DNA from: an uncultured Prevotellaceae bacterium
Lineage (GTDB): Bacteria > Bacteroidota > Bacteroidia > Bacteroidales > Bacteroidaceae
Length of the DNA: 64,000 nucleotides
Direction: 5' to 3'
Assembly (NCBI GenBank): GCA_902800595.1
Contig: CADCFA010000005.1
Location: 22,625-86,624 of the forward strand
Positions 26,759-35,482 of this stretch are shown piece by piece; position 1 is the first letter of the stretch, and every line of letters starts with the position of its first letter. Under the pieces are notes generated by a model. That model had not been told where the DNA came from, searched no databases, and was given only the letters and a program-made list of their open reading frames with translations. Position numbers and translations under genes: made by a program.

Positions 26759-28622
26759 TGGGTGGATTTTTTCTAGCTTGACTAGGATGACTAGTAAAAC
26801 TAGGATTACTAGAATATAGCTTGGGAATAAGGTCGGCTCTGCCGATACGGCGCAGGCTCTGTTCGATGTTGCGGCGTTCCTCGGGCTTGTACCAGAAGAA
26901 GTATTGTCGCTGGGCGAGTTTCTCGCGAGGACTCTTTGCCGAATAGACAGGCTCTAAGGTATAGGGGTCGAAGCCAGTGTACCAGGTCTCGGTGGCATTG
27001 GTCATAGGGGTAGGTGTGAAGTCCTGTACCTGCTCCAGATGAAAGTCGAGCTGCTTGGTGATGACTGCCAGCTCTGCCATATCTTCCTCATGACAGCCCG
27101 GGTGTGACGAGATGAAGTAGGGGATGATCTGCTCCCTGAGGTTCTCTTCACGATTGATGCGGTCGAACTGTCGTTTGAACTCATAGAACTGCTGGAACGA
27201 GGGCTTGCGCATGAGATGCAGCACACGGTCGCTGGTATGTTCGGGGGCTACCTTCAGGCGACCTGACACATGACGGGTGATGAGCTCGCGGGTGTATTCT
27301 TGGGCAGCTCGGTTAGCATCCTCATCCTTACTCCTGTATAATAACAGGTCGTAGCGCACACCACTGCCGATGAAGCTGCGCTTGATACCGGGAAGGGCAT
27401 CGACGGCATGATAGACATCGAGCAACTTGCTGTGGTTGGTGTCGAGGTTCGGACAGATCTGTGGCTGGATGCAACTGGGCCGGCGACATTTCTCACAGGC
27501 ATTCTTGTTGCGCCCCGCCATGCCGTACATGTTGGCAGAGGGTCCGCCGAGGTCGGAGAGATAGCCTTTGAAGTCAGGCATCTGCATCACCTGCTTCACC
27601 TCGCGCAGGATGCTCTCCTTGGAGCGGCAGGAGATGAACTTGCCCTGATGGGCAGAGATGGTGCAGAAGGCACAACCCCCGAAACAACCGCGATGGATAT
27701 TGACACTATGCTTGATCATGTCGTAGGCGGGGATGCGCTTGCCCTTGTATTTGGGATGGGGCTGACGCGTGTAAGGCAGGTCGAACGAGGCATCAAGCTC
27801 TTCGGTCGTCATAGGCGGATAGGGTGGATTCACCACCACAAAACGTCCATCCACACCCTGCAGCAGACGCTGGGCATGCATCATGTTCGACTGTTCTTCG
27901 ATATGGCGGAAGTTTTCGGCTTGTGAACGCTTATTCTTCAGACACTCCTCGTGACTGTGGAGCACGATGTCATCTTCACGGATGCCACCAGGAATCTTAT
28001 CCTTTGCAGCGAGATAGACAGTCTGAAGGATGTCGTGAGGCATCTCAGGATCCTCCTCCAGACGACGGGCGAGTTCAACGATGGGCTTTTCGCCCATGCC
28101 GTAGATGAGCAGGTCGGCACCCGCATCGCAGAGGATGCACTTCTGGAGCTTATCCTGCCAGTAGTCGTAATGGGTGAGTCGGCGCAGGGATGCTTCGATG
28201 CCACCAAGTACGACAGGCACGTCGGGGAAGAGCTGCTTGAGGATTTTTGAATAGACAATGGTGGGATATTCCGGTCGCATGTCGTGCCGTCCGTCGGGAC
28301 TATAGGCATCCTCTGAGCGTAGTCGGCGGTTGGCGGTGTATTTGTTCACCATCGAGTCCATGCAGCCAGGGGCGATACCGAAGAACAGTCTGGGACGACC
28401 GAGCTTCTTGAAGTCTCGGAAATCACCATGCCAGTCGGGCTGTGGCACGATAGCCACGCGATAGCCTGCTGCTTCGAGGGTTCGTCCGATAACGGCGGCT
28501 CCAAACGAGGGGTGGTCGATATAGGCATCGCCAGAGAAGAGGATGACATCCACCTCATCCCATCCCCTGAGTTCCAACTCCTTCTTCGTCGTCGGCAGAA
28601 AATCCGTCAGTCTATATTCCAC
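26682..28622 (-). CDS. YgiQ family radical SAM protein
   Basis: 646 residues. The N-terminus (TDFLPTTKKELELRGWDEVD) and VILFSGDAYIDHPSFGAAVI are family hallmarks; the radical SAM cluster motif is RGCFGGCAFCTISAHQG (C-x3-C-x2-C). The family's reaction is unknown. The start is GTG at 28622, the only start between an in-frame stop and the conserved N-terminus, and it lies in a heptamer repeat array. The C-terminal tail runs through a CTAG array (SSNPS...SHPS) and then through the start of the PP2C-like gene, so the last ~35 residues look acquired. Confidence 0.9.
   Translation of the reverse strand: MEYRLTDFLPTTKKELELRGWDEVDVILFSGDAYIDHPSFGAAVIGRTLEAAGYRVAIVPQPDWHGDFRDFKKLGRPRLFFGIAPGCMDSMVNKYTANRRLRSEDAYSPDGRHDMRPEYPTIVYSKILKQLFPDVPVVLGGIEASLRRLTHYDYWQDKLQKCILCDAGADLLIYGMGEKPIVELARRLEEDPEMPHDILQTVYLAAKDKIPGGIREDDIVLHSHEECLKNKRSQAENFRHIEEQSNMMHAQRLLQGVDGRFVVVNPPYPPMTTEELDASFDLPYTRQPHPKYKGKRIPAYDMIKHSVNIHRGCFGGCAFCTISAHQGKFISCRSKESILREVKQVMQMPDFKGYLSDLGGPSANMYGMAGRNKNACEKCRRPSCIQPQICPNLDTNHSKLLDVYHAVDALPGIKRSFIGSGVRYDLLLYRSKDEDANRAAQEYTRELITRHVSGRLKVAPEHTSDRVLHLMRKPSFQQFYEFKRQFDRINREENLREQIIPYFISSHPGCHEEDMAELAVITKQLDFHLEQVQDFTPTPMTNATETWYTGFDPYTLEPVYSAKSPREKLAQRQYFFWYKPEERRNIEQSLRRIGRADLIPKLYSSNPSFTSHPSQARKNPPNENNRAKRHSEEPREEKRGRNRRHK
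26773..26812. repeat. CTAG nonamer array, 5 CTAGs
   Basis: CTAG at 26773, 26782, 26791, 26800 and 26809, exactly 9 bp apart; linkers CTTGA, GATGA, TAAAA, GATTA. It is read in frame in the C-terminal tail of the YgiQ protein. Confidence 0.95.
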
Positions 28623-28665
28623 TCTTCACTATTCCCTATTCACTTTTTACTCTTCACTTTTCCCT
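28617..28665. repeat. Heptamer array of TTCACT type, 7 units
   Basis: TTCCACT, CTTCACT, ATTCCCT, ATTCACT, TTTTACT, CTTCACT, TTTCCCT in exact period 7, filling the gap between the 114-residue gene and ygiQ and supplying the GTG start of ygiQ. Confidence 0.85.
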
Positions 28666-29009
28666 TAATTAAACGGTGTTCCCTGAATGGAACGCTTGGT
28701 CATTCCGAGTTCGTCGTTAGTTTTGTTCTTCCAGTTGATGTAAAGTAGCACGAGCTGTTGGAGCCCGAAAGCTTTCATATTGGGGTGATAGATCACATCG
28801 AGGCAGAGGTCGAGCAGATCCTTATCGTGACCAGCCTGTCCCTCGAGCAGAGATCGGATGTTGAGCTTCAGTTTATCGAGAACCTGCTCATCTACGTAAC
28901 CTGATGAATCGATCAGGTCGCGGAGCAACTGATATTTCTCTATCGTCTCAAGATGTGTGTCTGAGATTTCGATACTTCTTGTACCGGAGGCATTGGATTG
29001 AATTTTCAT
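28665..29009 (-). CDS. Conserved hypothetical protein, 114 residues
   Basis: I do not recognise the family. The protein is mostly predicted helix (HLETIEKYQLLRDLIDSSG, LDKLKLNIRSLLEGQ), with no signal peptide or cysteine motif. It lies 22 nt after the golvesin-domain gene and just before ygiQ on the same strand, so it is probably part of the 32.7-25.9 kb operon. The ATG at 29009 is the only reasonable start. Confidence 0.6.
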   Translation of the reverse strand: MKIQSNASGTRSIEISDTHLETIEKYQLLRDLIDSSGYVDEQVLDKLKLNIRSLLEGQAGHDKDLLDLCLDVIYHPNMKAFGLQQLVLLYINWKNKTNDELGMTKRSIQGTPFN

Positions 29010-29031
29010 GTTAAATTTGTTTTTTTGTTAA

Positions 29032-31926
29032 TTATTGGGTTTGTAATAAGAATCGGAGTATTCCCTTCATGATAATCTCGCGCTTATGTTCCTCCTTGAT
29101 ACACTCGAAGGGGAAACCCAGCGTCATCGCTTTATAGTCGGAGCCATCATATGCCACACAGGCAGGATAGCCGTCGGCATAGATCATGGCAGAGTAGGCT
29201 GGGGCCACAGGCTGCAGCACATCGGGATGAGTAGCTGCATAATGGGTCTCATTGAGCTGCCGGTGGAAGGTGAAGGTGGTGCCCATACCCTCGATGGTGT
29301 CACGCTTCAGACTGTCGGTATTGGTACCTTGATAGCTGCACTTCATCACCTGTTCGAGATACTTGCGATCGGAGGGCATCTGCATGTCGGCACCAACATA
29401 GGAGCCGCTGACGAGCAGCGCACCGCCACGCGAGGTGAACAGCTGCAGATGCTGACGGAGCATCTGGGGGAGCGCCTGGTATTTCTGGAGTGACCAGCCG
29501 TCGTTCTTCTCAAGTCCGAGAATCAGATCTAGCATATTGTATTGGGTGGGGCGTATCTCGTTCTTCTCGAGGGCCTCTACCGAACAGCTTGCAATGCGAT
29601 AGCGCTGGGCGGTAGCGATAGCCTCAGCATGGGTACGGATATAGTTGAAATCGTTGCCTGCGATAAACTGTCCGGCTAATGAGTCGTTGGTTAATCCAAG
29701 TCCCTTACCCATGTTCGCCTTATTGAAGTTCGTCTGGAAACCAGTCCATCCAGCCGTACGTCCGTAGGTGACACCTGCATCCTGCTTGATGTCGAAACCC
29801 TGTTCTGCACTGTTGTTACGGACGGCAGGTGATGACAACCGATGGAAGCCGTTGACGATGAGCACCGTCTTCTGTGCCTCAGGCACGTCGAAGGCTGATA
29901 CCACCTCACTGGGGAAGCTCTCACCACCCTCGTTGACAGCAGTCACACGGAAACTGTACAGCTGTCCGGGTTCCACTTTGATCTCCAGGCTGTTCTTGCT
30001 CCCTTTCACATAATGTCCGTTGTCGAAATCGCCTTTGCCGATGGCGGTATAAACCACGAATCCTGTAGGCTTGGCGGTGGGCTCGTCAGGGTCTTCAACT
30101 GGGTTCCAGCTCAGAACGGCTTCGCCTTCTCCAGTCAGTTCCACACGCAGACGGTTAGGCGTGAGCGGACTGACGGTATAGCTGGTGTTATGCATGCGAC
30201 TGACATAGCGCAACAGCACTTTGTAGATGCTACGGGCAAAGAAGAAACGGAAGTTGGGATCCTGAGCCATCCGCATATCGGCAAAGTTCTGATGCGACAT
30301 CGTCTCAAGGATGGCACTGGGCACTTCTGGCCAGCGGCTTTCAGAGTAGTTGCGGTCCCAGAGCTCGCGGCGCTGCCAACTGCCATAGCGCCTTTGGATA
30401 TCTGCAGGAATAGTGCTCAGCAGCTCGTCGGCTAAGTCGCGGGAAGCAAGTCGGGAGCGTCCTGTACTGAGGATACTGTCATTCAGATAGGTGGTGCAGA
30501 CGGCGAGTGAGCCTGTGTGGGATCTGCCATCAGCCGTGTAGCCGGCATCACTGTGGATTGCCAACGACAGTTCGAGGGGAACGCCTCGTCCGATGGTGTC
30601 AGGCACGTAACAGGAACCACCAGAGAGCAACTTCGCCATCAGACTGCGTGCATTGATATCGTCGCCATAGTCATCGGTACCGTCTTTTGAAGAATAGACT
30701 GTAGAAGGCATACCAGCCCACTGGGCATAATAGCGGGCACCCTCCAGACAACGGGGCAGTCCGCTGGTGCTATAGCCTCTGCGAATGTTACCCATACCAC
30801 CACCGAAACGAACGGCGTCGGCAGTAACAATACCTTCATTGTCGCTGAGGTTGCTGAGTGTGACGCAGTTCAGGGCACTGTTGCCGGCATCGAAATCGAA
30901 CGTGCCTAAATAGACCCAGGTGGAACCGCCCATCTGCTGGTTCACACGAAACTCAGTAGCTACACCCTTATGCCATACGGTGTAATGGGCATCGTCGATG
31001 CTGCCAGGTACTGTCTGGTAACTCACATAGACTGCATAGCGACCTGCCTCAGGAATGGTGGGCAGATAAGTAGCCACACTCTCATGGCGCTGGTGATCTA
31101 CCGTCTGAACCTGTCGCACACTACCTGCCAGGAATGGATTCTCACCATCGATATAGACTCCATTGTGGAAGGCGAATCCTGCCGAATCGGCTTTCATCCA
31201 ATGGTGCATGCCTTGTGTCTCCTGATACACACCCCTGTTGCTTCTTGGGGTGTCGTTATCGACAATCACCTCTTGGCGCTGCCAGTCTCTTTCGCGGGGC
31301 GTAAACACGATGGCACCGGCTCGTTCCAACATCGGAATGAGATAAGGCACTACGATAGTCTGGGTGAACAGATCCTCACGCGTTCCGAAGAGTGGGGGGC
31401 GCTGCCATTTCCAGACGCTGTCGTTGATGTGGAAATAGATGCCGTGACTAGCCCATACACAAAGGTGACGGTTCTGCAGACCGTTGGTGACGGTATAAGG
31501 CAAAGAGGCATTCTTCACCCAGGGCTGACCTTCGTAACTGATATTTCCCCATACCCGAGAAGGGTCGGGGGTGCGCTGAAGTCGGGTAGGAACCAGTTGA
31601 CGGAGTTCCCATCCGCCACACTTGATGCTGAGCTGATAGTCCTGACAACTGTCGGGCATCAACCCCTTCACATTATTATATATGCTCTCTACAGCCTCGG
31701 GGGTAAAACAGGTTTCTCCTAAATGTGTGTCGGAGCATACTTCAATCGTACGCAGTGAGTCGTTGATCTCAAGACTCTGCAGATGTGCACTTGAACGGAT
31801 ACGCTGTCCGATGGTGCGGTAACCCTTAAAATAGTTGTCTAATTTGTTTTTGATATCCTGTTGCGCAGAGACAGTAATGACAGTCAGGGCGGCAAGGATA
31901 AGCGTTGTGATTCTCTTCATGATCAT
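29032..31926 (-). CDS. Golvesin-domain/N-acetylmuramoyl-L-alanine amidase-like secreted protein
   Basis: 964 residues with a signal peptide. In the middle is a golvesin C-terminal-like beta domain (EAGRYAVYVSYQTVPGSIDD, WVYLGTFDF, VTADAVRFGG). It is interleaved with an amidase_3-like zinc-hydrolase core: SHGIYFH, LSLAIHSDAGY and the glutamate-bearing AILETMSHQN. A fibronectin type III-like domain (about 600-690) and a C-terminal domain follow. Related Bacteroidales proteins are labelled xanthan lyase. Peptidoglycan amidase activity in the periplasm is the best reading but not certain. The start overlaps the acyltransferase stop (ATGA). Confidence 0.7.
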   Translation of the reverse strand: MIMKRITTLILAALTVITVSAQQDIKNKLDNYFKGYRTIGQRIRSSAHLQSLEINDSLRTIEVCSDTHLGETCFTPEAVESIYNNVKGLMPDSCQDYQLSIKCGGWELRQLVPTRLQRTPDPSRVWGNISYEGQPWVKNASLPYTVTNGLQNRHLCVWASHGIYFHINDSVWKWQRPPLFGTREDLFTQTIVVPYLIPMLERAGAIVFTPRERDWQRQEVIVDNDTPRSNRGVYQETQGMHHWMKADSAGFAFHNGVYIDGENPFLAGSVRQVQTVDHQRHESVATYLPTIPEAGRYAVYVSYQTVPGSIDDAHYTVWHKGVATEFRVNQQMGGSTWVYLGTFDFDAGNSALNCVTLSNLSDNEGIVTADAVRFGGGMGNIRRGYSTSGLPRCLEGARYYAQWAGMPSTVYSSKDGTDDYGDDINARSLMAKLLSGGSCYVPDTIGRGVPLELSLAIHSDAGYTADGRSHTGSLAVCTTYLNDSILSTGRSRLASRDLADELLSTIPADIQRRYGSWQRRELWDRNYSESRWPEVPSAILETMSHQNFADMRMAQDPNFRFFFARSIYKVLLRYVSRMHNTSYTVSPLTPNRLRVELTGEGEAVLSWNPVEDPDEPTAKPTGFVVYTAIGKGDFDNGHYVKGSKNSLEIKVEPGQLYSFRVTAVNEGGESFPSEVVSAFDVPEAQKTVLIVNGFHRLSSPAVRNNSAEQGFDIKQDAGVTYGRTAGWTGFQTNFNKANMGKGLGLTNDSLAGQFIAGNDFNYIRTHAEAIATAQRYRIASCSVEALEKNEIRPTQYNMLDLILGLEKNDGWSLQKYQALPQMLRQHLQLFTSRGGALLVSGSYVGADMQMPSDRKYLEQVMKCSYQGTNTDSLKRDTIEGMGTTFTFHRQLNETHYAATHPDVLQPVAPAYSAMIYADGYPACVAYDGSDYKAMTLGFPFECIKEEHKREIIMKGILRFLLQTQ

Positions 31927-32474
31927 TCTCCAATCGTGAAATTCTCGGGCTTTTTCCCCTTGAAGCCTTTGAAATACTGTTTGATTTCCCGCATGTCAGC
32001 CTCAAGGTCACCTGTGGGAATAATAGTTTTGGTACATTTTATCAGTTTTTTCTCATAATCGACGCCATAAAGCAGAATGGGGATGCCTGCTTTTAAGGCA
32101 ATGAAGTAAAAGCCTTTCTTCCAGTCTGGATTTAGCGAGCGTGTACCTTCTGGCGTGATGCACAGATGGAAGGTCTTAGCCGCCTTGGCAGCCTCTGCCA
32201 TACTATCGGTCATACTGGTCTTCTTCTGACGGATGACGGGGATGCCACCCAGTCGTTTGAACAGGATGCCGAGCGGGAAGAAGAACCACTCTTTCTTCAT
32301 CAGGAAATTGGTTTCCATACCTTGGGCACTCGAGTAAAGCTGTCCGAGGATGAAGTCCCAGTTGCTGGTGTGGGGAGCCAGACAGATAATATACTTGTCC
32401 GGATGGGCTTCAGTAACCTCTAAAGTCCATCCCAGCTGCTTGTATAAGAGCCATTTACAGAATTGTTGCCACAT
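31923..32474 (-). CDS. 1-acylglycerol-3-phosphate acyltransferase-like (PlsC family)
   Basis: 183 residues. The acyltransferase H-x4-D motif is APHTSNWDF and the second block is ITPEGTRS. Compared with PlsC it is short and lacks an N-terminal helix, like many Bacteroidetes acyltransferase-superfamily proteins. It may acylate lysophospholipid or ornithine/glycine lipid precursors; the acceptor is unknown. It is translationally coupled to the amidase gene downstream. Confidence 0.82.
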   Translation of the reverse strand: MWQQFCKWLLYKQLGWTLEVTEAHPDKYIICLAPHTSNWDFILGQLYSSAQGMETNFLMKKEWFFFPLGILFKRLGGIPVIRQKKTSMTDSMAEAAKAAKTFHLCITPEGTRSLNPDWKKGFYFIALKAGIPILLYGVDYEKKLIKCTKTIIPTGDLEADMREIKQYFKGFKGKKPENFTIGE

Positions 32475-32478
32475 CGGT

Positions 32479-32742
32479 CTATGCGTTTATCTGATCCAGG
32501 ATCTCACTCACCTGCGCGCTAAACTTCTCTCTCAAATCCTTATAATAGGCTTTGGCACTCATGCCGGGTTCCGGGTGAGATACACGTTTCAAGTAGTTAT
32601 CTTGCATTTTTACGATGGAATAGAGTAAGGCTTCAGCCTCTTTTTGCGGACGTGGACCATAGAGAGAAATGGCCACTCCTTCTGCGAATAATTCCTCACA
32701 AATTAAAGTAATAGCTTTCTTAAGCGTTCGTTTGTTCGTCAT
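32479..32742 (-). CDS. Conserved hypothetical protein, 87 residues
   Basis: A small, helical, charged protein (MTNKRTLKKAITLICEELFA) of unknown family, first gene of the operon. It has an unusually clear AGGAGG Shine-Dalgarno 9 nt before the ATG, rare in this genome. It is 4 nt from the acyltransferase gene. No function can be given. Confidence 0.7.
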   Translation of the reverse strand: MTNKRTLKKAITLICEELFAEGVAISLYGPRPQKEAEALLYSIVKMQDNYLKRVSHPEPGMSAKAYYKDLREKFSAQVSEILDQINA

Positions 32743-32751
32743 AATGAATTT

Positions 32752-32757
32752 CCTCCT
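32752..32757 (-). promoter_or_regulatory. Strong Shine-Dalgarno (AGGAGG)
   Basis: AGGAGG on the minus strand, 9 nt from the start at 32742. Most starts in the window have no such site. Confidence 0.6.
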
Positions 32758-32786
32758 ATTGACTGTTATTTAGCATTTAAACTTAG

Positions 32787-32794
32787 CAAAGTTA
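32787..32794 (-). promoter_or_regulatory. -7 box of the 32.7-kb minus-strand operon
   Basis: TAACTTTG on the minus strand, 44 nt before the first start codon. It probably drives the five or more genes down to the PP2C-like gene. Confidence 0.6.
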
Positions 32795-32889
32795 ATCATT
32801 TTTTTCGAGATAGCAAGTGTTTCTTTCCCAAAAAATATTAAAATGATGATTTTAGCTGTTTTTCTTTCGTATTTCTGCCAAAAATCCAC

Positions 32890-32897
32890 TAATTTTG
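32890..32897 (+). promoter_or_regulatory. -7 box of pfp
   Basis: TAATTTTG, 42 nt before the ATG of pfp. Confidence 0.6.
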
Positions 32898-32939
32898 CAC
32901 GACAATAACAACTATTATTCAAAACATAGCAAATAAATT

Positions 32940-34577
32940 ATGGAAAAAAGTGCATTGCAAATCGCGAGAGCCGCTTACCAGCCAAAGCTGCCAAAGGCTC
33001 TTCAGGGTGCTGTGAAAATCAAAGAGGGTAAGGCTACCCAGAGTGTAGGTGATCAGGAAGAGATTAAGAAGCTGTTCCCCAATACCTATGGAATGCCTAT
33101 CGTAGAGTTTGAGCCCGCTACAGAGGCTAACAACAAGAAGATGAACGTTGGTATCATCCTGTCAGGTGGTCAGGCTCCTGGCGGACACAACGTGATTACC
33201 GGTCTCTTCGACCAGATTAAGAAGCTGAATCCTGAGAACCGTCTCTTCGGTTTCATCCTGGGTCCTGGCGGTCTGGTTGACCACAACTACATGGAGCTGA
33301 CTCCTGAGATCATCGACGAGTATCGTAACACTGGCGGTTTCGATATGATCGGTTCTGGTCGTACCAAGCTCGAGAAGGTTGATCAGTTTGAGAAGGGTCT
33401 GGAGATTATCCGTGAGCTCGACATCAAGGCTATCGTGATTATCGGTGGTGATGACTCCAATACAAATGCCTGTGTGCTGGCTGAGTACTATGCAGCTAAG
33501 AACTATGGTGTACAGGTGATCGGTTGCCCGAAGACCATCGACGGTGACCTGAAGAACGATCAGATTGAGACCTCTTTCGGTTTCGATACAGCATGTAAGA
33601 CCTATTCTGAGCTGATCGGTAACATCGAGCGTGACTGTAACTCAGCCCGCAAGTACTGGCACTTCATCAAGGTGATGGGCCGCTCTGCTTCTCATATCGC
33701 TCTCGAGTGCGCGCTGCAGACACAGCCAAATATCTGTCTGATCTCAGAGGAGATCGAGCAGAAGGGTATGAGCCTCGATGATATCGTAGATTATATCGCC
33801 AACGCTGTGGTTGCTCGCGCTGCTGATGGTAACAACTTCGGTACAGTTATCATCCCTGAGGGTGTGATCGAATTCATTCCTGCTATCAAGAAGCTGATTG
33901 CTCAGTTGAACGACGTACTGGCTATGCCTGAGGCTAAGAACCTCGACCGTCATGAGTCGATAGACTTCGTAAAGGCTCACCTCACTGACGAGAACCTTGC
34001 TGTATTCAATAGCCTGCCTACTGGTGTGGCCCGTCAGCTGGCGCTCGACCGTGATCCTCACGGCAACGTACAGGTTTCACTCATCGAGACAGAGAAGCTG
34101 CTCTCTACTATGGTAGCCCAGAAGCTCGAGAAGATGAAGAAGGAAGGCAAGTATGTTGGCAAGTTCGGTACTCAGCACCACTTCTTCGGTTATGAGGGCC
34201 GTTGCGCTGCGCCTTCTAACTTTGATGCCGACTACTGCTATGCCCTCGGTACATCAGCCGCTCAGCTGATTGCTAACGGCAAGACCGGTTATATGGCTAT
34301 CGTTAAGAACACAACCGCTCCTGCTGAGCAGTGGATTGCTGGTGGTGTGCCCATCACGATGATGATGAACATGGAGAAGCGTGCAGGTGAGATGAAGCCT
34401 GTGATCCGCAAGGCTCTCGTTGAGCTCGACGGTGCTCCTTTCAAGGAGTTTGCTGCTCATCGTGACGAGTGGGCTCGTAAGACTGCTTACGTATATCCTG
34501 GTCCTATCCAGTACTGGGGTCCCACAGAGGTATGCGACCAGCCTACAAAGACACTGGCTCTTGAGCAGGCTAAATAA
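32940..34577 (+). CDS. pfp: Diphosphate--fructose-6-phosphate 1-phosphotransferase
   Basis: 545 residues, the long (beta/alpha plant-like) PPi-PFK type. [13 protein letters not shown] and [10 protein letters not shown] (the GGDD signature of PPi-dependent rather than ATP-dependent enzymes) and [14 protein letters not shown] are present. It converts fructose 6-phosphate and PPi to fructose 1,6-bisphosphate reversibly in glycolysis. Codon use is highly regular, as in strongly expressed genes. Confidence 0.96.
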   Translation: MEKSALQIARAAYQPKLPKALQGAVKIKEGKATQSVGDQEEIKKLFPNTYGMPIVEFEPATEANNKKMNVGIILSGGQAPGGHNVITGLFDQIKKLNPENRLFGFILGPGGLVDHNYMELTPEIIDEYRNTGGFDMIGSGRTKLEKVDQFEKGLEIIRELDIKAIVIIGGDDSNTNACVLAEYYAAKNYGVQVIGCPKTIDGDLKNDQIETSFGFDTACKTYSELIGNIERDCNSARKYWHFIKVMGRSASHIALECALQTQPNICLISEEIEQKGMSLDDIVDYIANAVVARAADGNNFGTVIIPEGVIEFIPAIKKLIAQLNDVLAMPEAKNLDRHESIDFVKAHLTDENLAVFNSLPTGVARQLALDRDPHGNVQVSLIETEKLLSTMVAQKLEKMKKEGKYVGKFGTQHHFFGYEGRCAAPSNFDADYCYALGTSAAQLIANGKTGYMAIVKNTTAPAEQWIAGGVPITMMMNMEKRAGEMKPVIRKALVELDGAPFKEFAAHRDEWARKTAYVYPGPIQYWGPTEVCDQPTKTLALEQAK

Positions 34578-34582
34578 GATTA

Positions 34583-35479
34583 ATGGTCAAGCGAAAAGTT
34601 GTCCGTCGTAAAGGCGTTGGCACTACTCATACATATCACGGCCCAGGGCACAGGAAACGCCCTGGTGTCGTGATACGTTTTTTACAGAAGATTCCTTCCT
34701 GGGGTTGGTGGATCGGTGGTGCTGCGATTGTAGGTCTTTATGTGTGGTTCTTCTACTACTTCTTCGTAGGTCCTTTCGGCTTCCGCTGGCGTGCACTTTA
34801 TGGTACGGTCAACTATCCTGAGGGCTACGAGATTCATGGCATCGACGTGTCGCATCATCAAGGGCGCATCGACTGGGATGATCTGAAGGATAATGGCAGC
34901 ATCAACCAGTGTCCTATCCGCTTTGTGATGATCAAGGCCACAGAAGGAGCTACGCAGACCGACGAGAACTTCCGCGACAACTTCTATCAGGCTCGTGAAC
35001 ACGGGTTTACGCGTGGAGCCTATCATTTCTATAGTGTTCATACCCCCGCTTACCAACAGGCAACTCACTTCATGAAAACCGTCAAGCTGGAGAATGGTGA
35101 CCTGCCCCCTGTGCTCGACGTGGAGCATAAGCCGAAGAACCAGTCTGATGCCGAGTTTAAGAGTTCTGTTAAACTCTGGCTTGATATGGTGGAGAAGTAC
35201 TATAAGGTAAAGCCGATCATCTATACCTATTTCAAATTTAAGACACGCTATCTGAACGATACCATTTTCGATCAGTATCCTTATTGGATAGCCCACTACT
35301 ATGTGGACTCATTGGAGTATCAGGGTAAATGGAAATTCTGGCAGCACACCGATGTAGGGCGGCTGCCAGGAATTAAGGGCAATGTTGATTTTAATATCTA
35401 TAATGGTTCTTATTACGACCTTCGTCAGATGACCATCGGCTCTCAGGAGACCATTGGTGAAAAGGCTTATAGCGAATAA
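34583..35479 (+). CDS. Membrane-anchored GH25 muramidase
   Basis: 298 residues. A basic N-terminus (MVKRKVVRRKG) is followed by one membrane helix at about 45-66 (GGAAIVGLYVWFFYYFFVG). The GH25 domain then has HGIDVSHHQGRIDW and LPPVLDVEHKP as catalytic regions, and ends WKFWQHTDVGRLPG...VDFNIYNG. It should hydrolyse peptidoglycan glycan strands at the periplasmic face. It follows pfp by 5 nt. It is shorter than the GH25 at 15.3 kb and has neither MORN region nor N-P-S linker. Confidence 0.9.
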   Translation: MVKRKVVRRKGVGTTHTYHGPGHRKRPGVVIRFLQKIPSWGWWIGGAAIVGLYVWFFYYFFVGPFGFRWRALYGTVNYPEGYEIHGIDVSHHQGRIDWDDLKDNGSINQCPIRFVMIKATEGATQTDENFRDNFYQAREHGFTRGAYHFYSVHTPAYQQATHFMKTVKLENGDLPPVLDVEHKPKNQSDAEFKSSVKLWLDMVEKYYKVKPIIYTYFKFKTRYLNDTIFDQYPYWIAHYYVDSLEYQGKWKFWQHTDVGRLPGIKGNVDFNIYNGSYYDLRQMTIGSQETIGEKAYSE

Positions 35480-35482
35480 GAA

